Assembly: GCA_964648485.1 (NCBI GenBank)
Contig: CAZYOF010000009.1
Coordinates: 62,001-126,000 of the forward strand
Origin: DAIOEK01 sp964648485
Lineage (GTDB): Bacteria > Chloroflexota > Anaerolineae > Anaerolineales > Anaerolineaceae
Reading direction: 5' to 3'
Length of the DNA stretch: 64,000 bases
The first letter of the stretch is position 1; each line of letters opens with the position of its first letter. A program made the position numbers and the translations under genes. Shown piece after piece: positions 45,958 to 54,545 of the stretch. The notes beneath the pieces are model-generated. The model saw only the letters and a list, made by a program, of their open reading frames with translations. It had not been told where the DNA came from and did not search any database.

Positions 45958-46908
45958 ATGTCACAGCAAGGTGGATTATCTTATCAAATGATGAAAGCGC
46001 TCCAGGCAATCTTTCGACCTGGTGGCAGCCGGCACGAAGATAAACAACATGGACGCAATCAGGATGTGATCCGCAGTATTGGAACCATGCAAAGCATGGT
46101 GGCGGATGTGCATGAATTTGCGCGATTCATCCGCAGGCAGTGGCCTGAAGTGAGTGAAGTTGAAGATGTCGAGCCAGAGATGGCCCAGACATTCGTCGAA
46201 GAATTAATTCGGCGTGAACGCAGCTGTGGCCGGATTGGACGCGTTATGGCATCGTTACGTAAGCTGGATCGCGCTTGTAGGATTACCGGAGTATTTGGCA
46301 AAGATGCCCCCCCGTTACTTCCTTATAAAACCGATGGGGGATTAAGCGGCTTCCACTCCGAACCTCGACCGGTGGCTTATTTTCCGGAGCAAGCGGAACG
46401 AATTATCGAGTGGATCATCAATATCGATCCAATTTCAGCGCGGGTACTGCATGTGATGCAAAAAACTGGGCTGCGGATTCGAGAAGCAGTCTATCTTAGA
46501 GCACAAGATATTGATGTGGCAACATGCTTTATCACTCTGGAAGGGAATGTGAATCATACTAAAGGTGGCAGACCTCGCGAGGTACGCATTTCACCAGAAG
46601 AAACACCCTTCCTTTCCGAGATCAAAGCCATCGGCGAGAAAAATCCAACCGGTCACATTTTCCATGACCGCGGCTCTCTCCCGGATCGAGTGCGCGAACA
46701 GGTGCGTAAAGTGTGTAAAGCCCTCGGAATTCCTTGCCTGGGCACACACGGCTTCCGGAAAACATTCGCAGCGCAAAACTATAAAAACAGGATTGAAGCT
46801 GGCGCGGATGATGACCAGGCGTTATTGGATACATCCATTCAGTTAGGCCATAATCGTAAGGAAGTCACCATCCAGAGTTATGTTCCTCTCCAGGATCGGA
46901 GAAACTAA
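45958..46908 (+). CDS. Tyrosine recombinase/integrase
   Basis: 316 residues. N-terminal SAM-like domain to about 125, then the catalytic domain with Arg in TGLRIREAV, Lys in the beta-hairpin (NHTKGGRPREV), HGFRKTFA (His, Arg), LGHNR (His) and the nucleophile Tyr in QSYVPL. The ATG follows AGGTG. It may act on the element itself, resolve dimers, or be a leftover from another element; the insert also carries a serine recombinase. Confidence 0.92.
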   Translation: MSQQGGLSYQMMKALQAIFRPGGSRHEDKQHGRNQDVIRSIGTMQSMVADVHEFARFIRRQWPEVSEVEDVEPEMAQTFVEELIRRERSCGRIGRVMASLRKLDRACRITGVFGKDAPPLLPYKTDGGLSGFHSEPRPVAYFPEQAERIIEWIINIDPISARVLHVMQKTGLRIREAVYLRAQDIDVATCFITLEGNVNHTKGGRPREVRISPEETPFLSEIKAIGEKNPTGHIFHDRGSLPDRVREQVRKVCKALGIPCLGTHGFRKTFAAQNYKNRIEAGADDDQALLDTSIQLGHNRKEVTIQSYVPLQDRRN

Positions 46909-46911
46909 CCC

Positions 46912-48069
46912 TTGACGAGCTGCATCCTTAACACAACTTCAAATCGATTATTGGCAATATGCCGGCTGCTTTCTCAACCTCCGTTTGCACATCCTGAAAT
47001 TCAACTTTCTGTGATGGTTGAGAAATGGGAGATCTCACTGGAGCATAAAACCTGGGGATCATTGGTGGCGTTCGGTGTTTCTGCCTTACCAGCTTCACAA
47101 TCATTTTTAATCACTCATTTTCCGGAATATCCAAATACCGCTGAAACTCAGTTGTTTCGCACTGCCCTTTTGTTGAAGTTGAACCCGATTCAACCGGATA
47201 TACGGCGATTAGCCAGCTCCGCTTCTGATGAAGAGCAGTTGTTAGCGCACCTGGCAAACGAACTATTTCAGATACGCTCAGAACAGCGTGCCAATGCAAT
47301 GAATTGGTTTTTGAATGGGTTGAGAATTTGGGGAATAGACACGTTGGATCAACCCCAAAGGGATAAACCCAAGGACAGTTTATGGGGTCAATGGAGTAAA
47401 AGAATGGGGTTACTCCAGATACCACGAGCTGCCTTTGAATTTGTCATTCAGGGTTCGCCGGCTGAATTTGCAGTTATGGCTCGCGAATCGATATTGAAGG
47501 AGATGGGGCTGGTCTGCACCGTCCTTAATCCTGGCACACAGCGTAAAATCCTGGAATTTCCGCTGGATATTAATCCGATTGCCGTTCGATTTTTGGACAG
47601 GGATACTTCTCTTGACCTGGTTGCCCACAAACTACTGAACGGAAATACCCTTCTCAAGGTTTCTTTGTTTGATATTGAAAAGGGGTGGTGGCTTTGGGAT
47701 GCTTTTCGGGACGAGATGGAACGGCTTGGCTGGTTTTTGATACCCACTGTAGAAAGCATATCTTTACCTGTTGATTTTAAACCCCCGGAGATAAAGGGCT
47801 CAGAAATTACCTCGTCAAATACTGATTCGGAACCTCTCCCAACTATCGAAGAACCAAAGAAAGAACCTTCTCAGACCTGGCTAATGATTCCAGACAAGGG
47901 TTGGGATAGGGAGTGTATTCGTCTGTGGCATCGTGGGTTAACCTGTAAAGACATTGGAATACGTCTCCAGAAAACGGATAAGACAATTCTCAACCGTTTG
48001 AACCAGTTGCGGAAGGAATTTGGCGAGCAAATTGTGCCATATCGGAATGCAAATTACCGTTCAGGGTAA
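46912..48069 (+). CDS. Hypothetical protein with C-terminal HTH
   Basis: Up to 385 residues. The TTG at 46912, 3 bp after the recombinase stop, is a tentative start; an ATG 34 codons later (VEKWEISLEHKTWG) is an alternative. The body is not recognised. The last 55 residues (CIRLWHRGLTCKDIGIRLQK then LNRLNQLRKEFG) form a likely helix-turn-helix, after an acidic/Pro linker (about 300-330). Probably an element maintenance or replication factor. Confidence 0.7.
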   Translation: MTSCILNTTSNRLLAICRLLSQPPFAHPEIQLSVMVEKWEISLEHKTWGSLVAFGVSALPASQSFLITHFPEYPNTAETQLFRTALLLKLNPIQPDIRRLASSASDEEQLLAHLANELFQIRSEQRANAMNWFLNGLRIWGIDTLDQPQRDKPKDSLWGQWSKRMGLLQIPRAAFEFVIQGSPAEFAVMARESILKEMGLVCTVLNPGTQRKILEFPLDINPIAVRFLDRDTSLDLVAHKLLNGNTLLKVSLFDIEKGWWLWDAFRDEMERLGWFLIPTVESISLPVDFKPPEIKGSEITSSNTDSEPLPTIEEPKKEPSQTWLMIPDKGWDRECIRLWHRGLTCKDIGIRLQKTDKTILNRLNQLRKEFGEQIVPYRNANYRSG

Positions 48070-48070
48070 A

Positions 48071-48110
48071 TTGGGATGTTTCAGGACATTTCGGGATATT
48101 CTGGGATATT
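48071..48110. repeat. Four tandem 10-bp iteron-like repeats
   Basis: Exact 10-bp period: TTGGGATGTT, TCAGGACATT, TCGGGATATT, CTGGGATATT. They lie between the HTH protein gene and the primase/helicase operon. Iterons of this kind often mark a replication origin; here this is inferred from position. Confidence 0.5.
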
Positions 48111-48134
48111 GCAGCAAGGATATCCTTCGATAGA

Positions 48135-48170
48135 AAATGGCGGCGAAACACAGAACCGCCATTTTTATAT
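48135..48170 (+). terminator. Rho-independent terminator
   Basis: Perfect 9-bp stem AAATGGCGG/CCGCCATTT with 12-nt loop and T-run, ending the recombinase/HTH transcript before the primase operon. Confidence 0.88.
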
Positions 48171-48181
48171 TGAGGAGCTAA

Positions 48182-48394
48182 ATGATCAATCGCTTACGCA
48201 TCATCCTTGAACAACCCGAATATTCTGCCCTGATCAAACTTTCAGGTCAGGAAGTCCGCAGCCCTGCCGACCAGGTAGTGGTTATTGTCCGTAATGAATT
48301 GGTCCGGCGTGGACTGCTGCCGGCAGACAAGCTGCCATATGGACCAGACATGAAAAAAACTACTGAAACTACCCTCAGGCCAGAGGAGAAGTGA
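48182..48394 (+). CDS. Hypothetical small protein, element replication operon
   Basis: 70 residues (INRLRIILEQPEYSALIKLS). Strong GAGGAG ribosome site. First of three tightly packed genes ending with the primase/helicase (1-bp gap to the next). The sequence suggests a short helical, possibly RHH-like DNA-binding protein, but this is not certain. Confidence 0.75.
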   Translation: MINRLRIILEQPEYSALIKLSGQEVRSPADQVVVIVRNELVRRGLLPADKLPYGPDMKKTTETTLRPEEK

Positions 48395-48395
48395 A

Positions 48396-48626
48396 ATGAC
48401 GAATACAAATTCCCTGACCCCTAAACCGAATGGTACGGCGTCTCTGCCGGCAGAGCTTCGCGAAATTTATGATCTACTGGCTGCCTATGGCCGGAAGGCG
48501 CGCCTGGCTGCAATAGCGAATGGTGAGCAGCAGAAACAGGCTAATTACCAAAGAATGATCGCAGATGCCAATGAATTCCTGTCCAGGATGGAAAAAGAAG
48601 AGAAGCGGAATGGCAAATCTGCTTGA
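48396..48626 (+). CDS. Hypothetical small helical protein
   Basis: 76 residues; disordered start (LTPKPNGTAS) then a charged helix (LLAAYGRKARLAAIANGEQQ). Overlaps the primase/helicase start by 17 bp, so translation is probably coupled. No family recognised. Confidence 0.7.
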   Translation: MTNTNSLTPKPNGTASLPAELREIYDLLAAYGRKARLAAIANGEQQKQANYQRMIADANEFLSRMEKEEKRNGKSA

Positions 48627-51102
48627 AATTGCCCGCTCTTACGCGATGGCCGGGCTATCGGTAATTCCTGTAGGCCGAGACAAACGCCCACGGATCAAGT
48701 GGGCTGAATATCAGGACCATATCGCGGATGAGCGAACGCTGGAACACTGGTTTGGCACTGAAGGCAATATTGCTGTCGTTACCGGAAAGGTGTCCGGTAA
48801 TTTGCTGGTGATTGACTTTGACGAACCACGTTTTTACGAGACCTGGTTGGAAAGAGCTGGAGATCGCACGAAGGGATTGGTAGTCCAGAAAACCGGCAAA
48901 GGAATTCATGTACTTTTCCGCTGTCCGGAGCCTGGGATTAATCAGAAATTAGCTTTTGTCACAGATGAACAAGAGGTGGACGGCCGTCGAATTGCAATAG
49001 AAACGCGCGGTGAAGGCGGGTACATCTTAGTGGAGCCGAGTATACATCCCAATGGTGCTGTTTATTCCATCATTTCGGGCAGCCTGACTGATATTCCAAC
49101 ATTCACGCAAGAGGAGGCTAACGCATTGGTGCAGGCTGCTCGATTATTGGATGAGTGTCCATTAACCCGTCGACAATTGGACAAGCAAAATAAAGCGAAT
49201 TCGTTTCACTTGAAGTCTTCCGGAAAACAATCTGCCGATGTCATTGGCTCGTATAACAGCAATGTGACCATCGCTGAAATTTTGTCCCGAAATGGCTATC
49301 AGGTTTGTGATGTTAGAGCGATCCGACCCGGTGGTTCTCATTACTCCGTATTCATTTCAAAGGAAAAGAATCGCAGCTTTCACCATAACACGAACGATCC
49401 GTTAGGGGATGGCTATTGGCACTCACCCTTTGATGTGTTTTGTTTACTTGAGCATCAAGGAAACATTTCTGCTGCAGTGCGAACTGCGGCAGAAAGGTTC
49501 GGGCTACACTGCAATGATACAGAAGATGAACCTGACACGAATCAAGATGGACTTCCGGGCATTCGTGTCAACCATCGCCACTTCCGCGATGTGGTGGATG
49601 ATTCAATTCAGGCATTATCATCGGCTAATGTACCCCCGATTATTTTTATCCGGTCTGGATTGTTGTCCAGAATCAGAATAGATGAGCATCATACACCAGC
49701 CATCGAACCTCTTTCTGAAGTAGCGTTACGTGGACGACTCGCCCGGATCGCCAACTATTATTCGGAGCGTACCTATAAAAAGAACACCTTCAAAGATCCG
49801 GTACCACCACCTTATGAGATAGTACGCGATATCCTTTCTTTGGGAGCGTGGCCATTTCCAATAATTAACGGATTAATAGAGTGTCCAACAATCCGTCCAG
49901 ACGGATCCATTTTGGCTGATCCAGGATACGATACATCGACAAAGTTGTATTATGTTCCTAATGTTCAAATAACCAATCATTGGAGTACTCACGCCTCCTG
50001 CCAGGATAGAAAAGCATTGGCCGTTGAGTTAATCCAAGAGCTGATGCGGGATTTCCCATTTGTAGACCAATCATCCTGGGCAAATGCAATCGGGCTTCTG
50101 ATTACGCCGATTATCAAGCCGGCAATATCAGGGAAAGTACCTCTGGCTTTGATTGATTCACCCCAATCTGGAACGGGAAAATCCTTGCTTCAATCAGTGA
50201 TCAGCCTGGTCGCAACCGGCCATGAACCGGCAATGATTACTGCCCCCAGAGATTCTGATGAGTGGCGTAAAAAGATTACAGCAACCTTGATGACTGGGGC
50301 TTCGGTAATTTCAATCGACAATGTGACAGAACCGTTGGACTCCAGCGAAGTGGCAGCAGCAATTACTGCGCCTATCTGGTCAGATCGGATCCTTGGCCAC
50401 TCGGAGATGGTGAAAATACCACAAAGCGCTACCTGGATTGCAAATGGTAATAATATTCGCCTCGGCGGTGATCTTCCACGGCGTTGTTACTGGATTCGTT
50501 TGGACGCCAAAACTTCACGTCCCTGGCAACGAGAAAACTTTCTACATTCTGACCTGCCAGAATGGGTACTGAAAAATCGTGGTGACTTAATCAGCGCTGT
50601 GCTGACGCTCGCCCAAGGATGGTTTACTGCAGATCGACCGGCAAGTGGTTCTCCGGTCATTGGTGGATTTTTAGAGTGGTCGAAGGTTATTGGGGGAATC
50701 TTGACATATGCTGGAATATCCGGATTTTTAGATAACCTGGAGAATCTTTATGAAATCATTAATGATGAGGGTCCCCAGTGGGAAGCCTTTTTGATGGCGC
50801 TCCATGAAATCTTTCAGAATTCTCCGGTCACGATTGCAGAAATATGCAAAGAACTGGCCTCAATACCTGATTTAATGGATTTGTTACCAGACACTTTTGA
50901 AGCACCGCTGGATGAACGTGGCTACATTCGGCCAAATTTCAAGAAAAGATTGGGAAAATGTTTTGTTCAGCGTCAAGGTACCCGTTATGGAGAGTCACAT
51001 GTGCGGATTGAGCGATGTTCTAATGACAGTCATTCAAAGGTAGCTCGCTGGCAATTTACTTGCGGTGTATGCGGGATTTGCGGGATTAATAAAGCAGACT
51101 GA
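48610..51102 (+). CDS. Primase-polymerase/helicase replication protein
   Basis: About 830 residues from the ATG at 48610. The N-terminal bifunctional primase-polymerase domain (LSVIPVGRDKRPRIKWAEYQ, LLVIDFD near 78, ETRGEGGYILVEPS near 150) is followed by a P-loop helicase/ATPase-like region: DSPQSGTGKSLLQ near 517, a Walker B-like SIDN, and a sensor region (TWIANGNNIRLGGDLPRR). This fits the replication protein of a plasmid-like or integrative element. It is the last gene of its operon. Confidence 0.88.
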   Translation: MANLLEIARSYAMAGLSVIPVGRDKRPRIKWAEYQDHIADERTLEHWFGTEGNIAVVTGKVSGNLLVIDFDEPRFYETWLERAGDRTKGLVVQKTGKGIHVLFRCPEPGINQKLAFVTDEQEVDGRRIAIETRGEGGYILVEPSIHPNGAVYSIISGSLTDIPTFTQEEANALVQAARLLDECPLTRRQLDKQNKANSFHLKSSGKQSADVIGSYNSNVTIAEILSRNGYQVCDVRAIRPGGSHYSVFISKEKNRSFHHNTNDPLGDGYWHSPFDVFCLLEHQGNISAAVRTAAERFGLHCNDTEDEPDTNQDGLPGIRVNHRHFRDVVDDSIQALSSANVPPIIFIRSGLLSRIRIDEHHTPAIEPLSEVALRGRLARIANYYSERTYKKNTFKDPVPPPYEIVRDILSLGAWPFPIINGLIECPTIRPDGSILADPGYDTSTKLYYVPNVQITNHWSTHASCQDRKALAVELIQELMRDFPFVDQSSWANAIGLLITPIIKPAISGKVPLALIDSPQSGTGKSLLQSVISLVATGHEPAMITAPRDSDEWRKKITATLMTGASVISIDNVTEPLDSSEVAAAITAPIWSDRILGHSEMVKIPQSATWIANGNNIRLGGDLPRRCYWIRLDAKTSRPWQRENFLHSDLPEWVLKNRGDLISAVLTLAQGWFTADRPASGSPVIGGFLEWSKVIGGILTYAGISGFLDNLENLYEIINDEGPQWEAFLMALHEIFQNSPVTIAEICKELASIPDLMDLLPDTFEAPLDERGYIRPNFKKRLGKCFVQRQGTRYGESHVRIERCSNDSHSKVARWQFTCGVCGICGINKAD

Positions 51103-51271
51103 GCAATACAAATAATTGCCGAGAGAGTTGGTTTCTAAAACCCAGCATAAACCGCAAACCCCGCTTTTGGGATTGAATACCGGCAAGTCAGGACTTTAAT
51201 AATTGAATAAGTGGAAAGCTTTTATTGCATTCAACGTCATGAGACAGTAGAATCATGATGGAGTATTTTTT

Positions 51272-51475
51272 ATGGCTGAAGAATGGCTTAAAACAACAGA
51301 GGCTGCCGAGATCAGCGGATACCATCCGAATCACATACGCCGGCTAATACGCGCTGGCGAAATTGTGGCTCGCAAATGGGGTTCCGCTTTGATGATCGAC
51401 CGGCAATCTCTTATGGATTATCTTCAGAAAGTGGAAGCACAAGGGGGAAGAAGAGGCCCGAAACATCAGGGTTGA
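51272..51475 (+). CDS. Excisionase-like HTH protein
   Basis: 67 residues. MerR-like excisionase HTH (LKTTEAAEISGYHPNHIRRL, EIVARKWGSALMIDRQSL), as in Xis/HTH_17 proteins. It likely helps a recombinase excise the element, or regulates its genes. The GGRRGPKHQG end is basic. Confidence 0.87.
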   Translation: MAEEWLKTTEAAEISGYHPNHIRRLIRAGEIVARKWGSALMIDRQSLMDYLQKVEAQGGRRGPKHQG

Positions 51476-51480
51476 CACAC

Positions 51481-51526
51481 TTCCATAATTTTATTTTTAT
51501 GCTATAATGTTCATATAGGTGAACAT
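51481..51526 (+). promoter_or_regulatory. Extended -10 promoter with palindromic operator
   Basis: TGCTATAAT (TATAAT at 51503-51508) with only a weak -35, overlapped by ATGTTCA-N6-TGAACAT (51507-51526), a perfect 7-bp inverted repeat suited to an HTH repressor. Confidence 0.65.
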
Positions 51527-51532
51527 TTATCA

Positions 51533-51692
51533 CCCTTATAAGGGCCAAGTCAGTGCTGGTAACACAAACATGGCCCTAACCCTCTCGCCGGGTTGACGGC
51601 ACAGGGCTGAAGGTATTGTACCAGAACATCCGGTACAGCCTCACGCTATGCTATCGGCCGCTCTCCCGGTGAGGATGAGCGGATTTTTGTTT
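51533..51692 (+). ncRNA. Candidate structured RNA/attenuator leader
   Basis: 160-nt gene-free segment with AGGGCCA/TGGCCCT (51541-51577), TGTACC/GGTACA (51617-51637) and a terminator (51658-51692). CCTCTCGCCGGG (51581-51592) can pair with CCCGGTGAGG (51665-51674) inside the terminator loop, giving a pseudoknot or an alternative fold. Could be a small RNA or a leader controlling the recombinase operon. Confidence 0.5.
51658..51692 (+). terminator. Terminator/attenuator before the membrane-HTH gene
   Basis: Perfect stem CCGCTC/GAGCGG with a 13-nt loop and ATTTTTGTTT. It lies 18 bp before the next gene start, so attenuation of the recombinase operon is possible. Confidence 0.78.
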
Positions 51693-51709
51693 CTATAAAT
51701 GAGGTGAAA

Positions 51710-52480
51710 ATGGATTTACGTAATATCGATAGTTTTGAAAACGGAGCGATTGATCTGGTGGCAAAGATTGCGCCTTGGTGCGCTCCTATACCTACAGCTT
51801 ACCTGGTTGGTCGGGCAACGGTCAACCATCTCGAATGGCCCGTACCCATTGGAGTTCTTGCGGCTGCTGTGATTGAGTCTCTTGGCTTAGTTACCTGCGC
51901 AACGGCTTTAGATCTATACCAATTCAACCAGAACCGGCGAAAGAATGATCCCCCAGCTCCTTTTTTGCTGGCGGTATTTTTAATTGTTATCTACTTTTTT
52001 GTCGCTGTTCTTCTCACTGTTGTTTTGGATACCCAACCTTCCTGGTCGGTGATCGCGCCGGCAATTTTCCCTTTTCTCAGCCTGGCAGGTGTTACGGTCA
52101 TAGCACTTCGAAAGGATTATCAGAAGCGGCTTCAGCAAATCGCTAATAAAAAAGCTGAACGTAAAGCAGAGCGTCAGGTGAACCACGGATTTCAACGTCA
52201 AGATTTGAGAGGTTTGTTTGAATCCCCTATGTCCAGCGATATGTCAAACAATGGACAGATTGACATGAATTTGAACAGATTACAGGTAGGCAGAAAAGCA
52301 AAACTAGACAATCGACTTGCCAGATTATTGGACGCATTTCGTGTCAATCCATCTCTGGGGATTAGTGATGCTGCGCGAGCATTGGATGTTTCTCGACAGA
52401 CCATTTATAGCTACATGGATCAGCTGGAGCACTCTGGAAAAATCCGGCGCAATGGTCATGGAGTCGAGGTACTCGAATGA
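51710..52480 (+). CDS. Membrane protein with C-terminal HTH domain
   Basis: About 256 residues. Four hydrophobic segments (about 15-40, 45-65, 85-110, 115-135) are followed by a Lys/Arg-rich region (KKAERKAERQ) and a C-terminal winged HTH (ISDAARALDVSRQTIYSYMD, HSGKIRRNGHGVEV). ATG at 51710 with GAGGTG. It overlaps the recombinase start by 4 bp. A membrane-tethered regulator that could link envelope signals to element excision (inference). Confidence 0.82.
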   Translation: MDLRNIDSFENGAIDLVAKIAPWCAPIPTAYLVGRATVNHLEWPVPIGVLAAAVIESLGLVTCATALDLYQFNQNRRKNDPPAPFLLAVFLIVIYFFVAVLLTVVLDTQPSWSVIAPAIFPFLSLAGVTVIALRKDYQKRLQQIANKKAERKAERQVNHGFQRQDLRGLFESPMSSDMSNNGQIDMNLNRLQVGRKAKLDNRLARLLDAFRVNPSLGISDAARALDVSRQTIYSYMDQLEHSGKIRRNGHGVEVLE

Positions 52481-54108
52481 ATGAGATAAAACCTTCCAAT
52501 CGACTAGCCGCCATTTATGTAAGAACCTCGTCTGAACACCAGGGCGAAAAAGCCAGCCCGGATGAGCAAGAATCTGAATGTCGGGCTCTGGCTCAACAAA
52601 ACAATCTGACGGTTTATAAGATTTATCGTGACACTGAAAAGTATCGGGTCAAAGGCCGGTTGGTTGATCCTTCGGGGACACGAGTGGACAGGCCAAAATT
52701 ACTGGAATTACAGAAAGACGCAGCTGCAGGGCACTTTGGTTACATTATTGCGTGGAGAGAAGATCGTTTATATCGCAGTATGCGGGCCATGCTGACTGTT
52801 TTAGATACTATTCAGGATAATCATATTCAAGTCCTTCTCGCCCGAGAATCGTTTGATCCGATGATGGCCCCACTCAAAGCATGGGTGGCCAGCATGGAAT
52901 TAAAAGGGATGCGTGAACGCATGAGCATGGGAGTTAAGGCTCGTTTACGTAATGGGAAAGCAAACACCGGGCAGGATCGCTATGGTTATCGTAGGAATGG
53001 TGAAATTATTGAAATCGTTGAGGAAGAAGCCAGGTGGGTACGAAAAGTTTTTGAATGGTATAACCAGGGCGTCAAACTGATGGAGATCCGAAGGAGATTA
53101 ATTGAAGCGCGGGCTCCTCAAAAAGGCTCAACTCGTCTTCGGAAAATTGAATGGGCGGTCACTTCAATCCAATCCATTTTACAAGCTGCCGATGCATATT
53201 ATCGCGGGGTTAAGAAACAAAGTCGAGATGGAGAAGTATTCGAGATTCCTGCACCACCAATTATTGATTCCAAAATATATGAACGGTATCGAATTGTTCG
53301 AGAACGAAACGTTAAGCATCCTATGTTCAACTATCGCCATGATTACCTGGTCAGTGGATTATTAAAATGCGCCTGTGGGCGTAAATGGGCCGGCAGAACC
53401 CAATCTTCTGCAACCCGAAAGAACCGTAAGGGTGAGGTTGTGCCGCGTAAGACCATGTCCAGCACTTATTGCTGCACCCAACACCACAAGGAATTGATTC
53501 ACGAGGACTGTCCTCGCAGCATTGGTCATCTCAAAGCAGATGACTATGTTTGGGGGAAAGTAAAAGGTGCGATTGATGACCCTGAGATTCTCATCGCAAG
53601 GGCAAGAGATTATGTAGATGATCTACGTAAGAAGGCAAAATCCGCAAATGATGACAACGATCGGATACAACGAGAGTTGGATAATCTGGTTTTAGAACGG
53701 AAATGGGTGATTACCCAGGCGCGAAAAGGTAGTATTTCAGAGCAAGACATGGATGAACAGTTAGCAGATCTTTCAGCCCAAGAAATTGCGTTGAAGCAGG
53801 AAATGGAGATGGTAACTGATCAATCTTTACTGTCTGCCCTCAACCAGTGGGAAGAACATGCACGGGAATATTTTGCTGATCTTAAGGTCGGTTTATTGGA
53901 ATTAAATACCGTTCCTCAAACAGATGAGGAACGGCTTGAACAATTTGAGTTGAAACGAAAGATTGTAAATACTTTGGTCGAGAAGGTCTACATCCACAAA
54001 GATCGGTCTTTAGAAGTTACGATCCGTTTAAATCTCCTCCAGATGATTCGGCAACGACCTAGTGCGGACCAAGTCCCAATGGTCGGAACTTGTAGCCGTA
54101 AACAATGA
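52477..54108 (+). CDS. Large serine recombinase (element integrase)
   Basis: 543 residues. The resolvase domain has the nucleophile Ser in YVRTSSEHQG (18/19), a recombinase domain (DRYGYRRNGEIIEIVEEEAR), a zinc-ribbon (CACGRKWAG, CCTQHHKELIHEDCP) and a C-terminal coiled coil (about 375-450). Its last codons (CSRKQ and TGA) lie inside the right 46-bp repeat, so the gene ends in the attachment site itself. It is the best candidate for the enzyme that inserted the element in the DUF35 gene. Confidence 0.95.
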   Translation: MNEIKPSNRLAAIYVRTSSEHQGEKASPDEQESECRALAQQNNLTVYKIYRDTEKYRVKGRLVDPSGTRVDRPKLLELQKDAAAGHFGYIIAWREDRLYRSMRAMLTVLDTIQDNHIQVLLARESFDPMMAPLKAWVASMELKGMRERMSMGVKARLRNGKANTGQDRYGYRRNGEIIEIVEEEARWVRKVFEWYNQGVKLMEIRRRLIEARAPQKGSTRLRKIEWAVTSIQSILQAADAYYRGVKKQSRDGEVFEIPAPPIIDSKIYERYRIVRERNVKHPMFNYRHDYLVSGLLKCACGRKWAGRTQSSATRKNRKGEVVPRKTMSSTYCCTQHHKELIHEDCPRSIGHLKADDYVWGKVKGAIDDPEILIARARDYVDDLRKKAKSANDDNDRIQRELDNLVLERKWVITQARKGSISEQDMDEQLADLSAQEIALKQEMEMVTDQSLLSALNQWEEHAREYFADLKVGLLELNTVPQTDEERLEQFELKRKIVNTLVEKVYIHKDRSLEVTIRLNLLQMIRQRPSADQVPMVGTCSRKQ

Positions 54109-54466
54109 TGCCGCGATCCCCTTCATCGGTGCGGATCTTACGGGTAACCATCTCTACAGGCATGCCAATTTTGACTGGTTCTTCGCCCAGGTCGGTGAGC
54201 TGCGCGGTTACCACAGGACCTTCCTGCAATTTCACGAGCGCGACCGTATAAGGGGCATTCTCTTCGTACCCGGCGGGGGCATCAGAAATCGTGGTAAATG
54301 AATAGACCTCACCTTTACCGCTAAAAGTAAACTTGGTTTTCGCATCCTGACCACAATGCGGGCAGACATCACGCGGGGGGAAGATTTTTCCATCGCAGTG
54401 CGGGCAGACTTCACCCACCAGCGTGTAACGTTGATTTTTTAATCTCCAATAACGTGGTACTTCCAT
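54059..54466 (-). CDS. DUF35/OB-fold zinc-ribbon acyl-CoA partner protein
   Basis: 135 residues. N-terminal rubredoxin-like zinc ribbon (CPHCDGKIFPPRDVCPHCGQ) and an OB fold (VYSFTTISDAPAGYEENAPY, VEMVTRKIRTDEGDRG). In archaea this protein joins HMG-CoA synthase and thiolase in one complex that channels acetoacetyl-CoA. It is the last gene of the mevalonate operon. The final residues after YGYKFRP (LGLGPH) are supplied by the inserted element; the original tail (VMR) now lies at 34310. Confidence 0.92.
   Translation of the reverse strand: MEVPRYWRLKNQRYTLVGEVCPHCDGKIFPPRDVCPHCGQDAKTKFTFSGKGEVYSFTTISDAPAGYEENAPYTVALVKLQEGPVVTAQLTDLGEEPVKIGMPVEMVTRKIRTDEGDRGIIVYGYKFRPLGLGPH
54087..54132. repeat. 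attR-like 46-bp direct repeat
   Basis: Right copy of the repeat at 34329-34374 (45/46 identical), lying inside both the DUF35 and the recombinase reading frames. Confidence 0.82.
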
Positions 54467-54545
54467 GGCTTTACTCCTTTGTTAGTGCATGTTGAGTCTA
54501 AGGGGTGAAAGCTATCAAAGGCTATCAAGTTTGAGAATGCGTAGA

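Noticed and set aside
51474..51508. TTGACA paired with TATAAT as a classical promoter
   Set aside because: The spacer is 23 bp, too long. The TG-extended -10 is the better reading.
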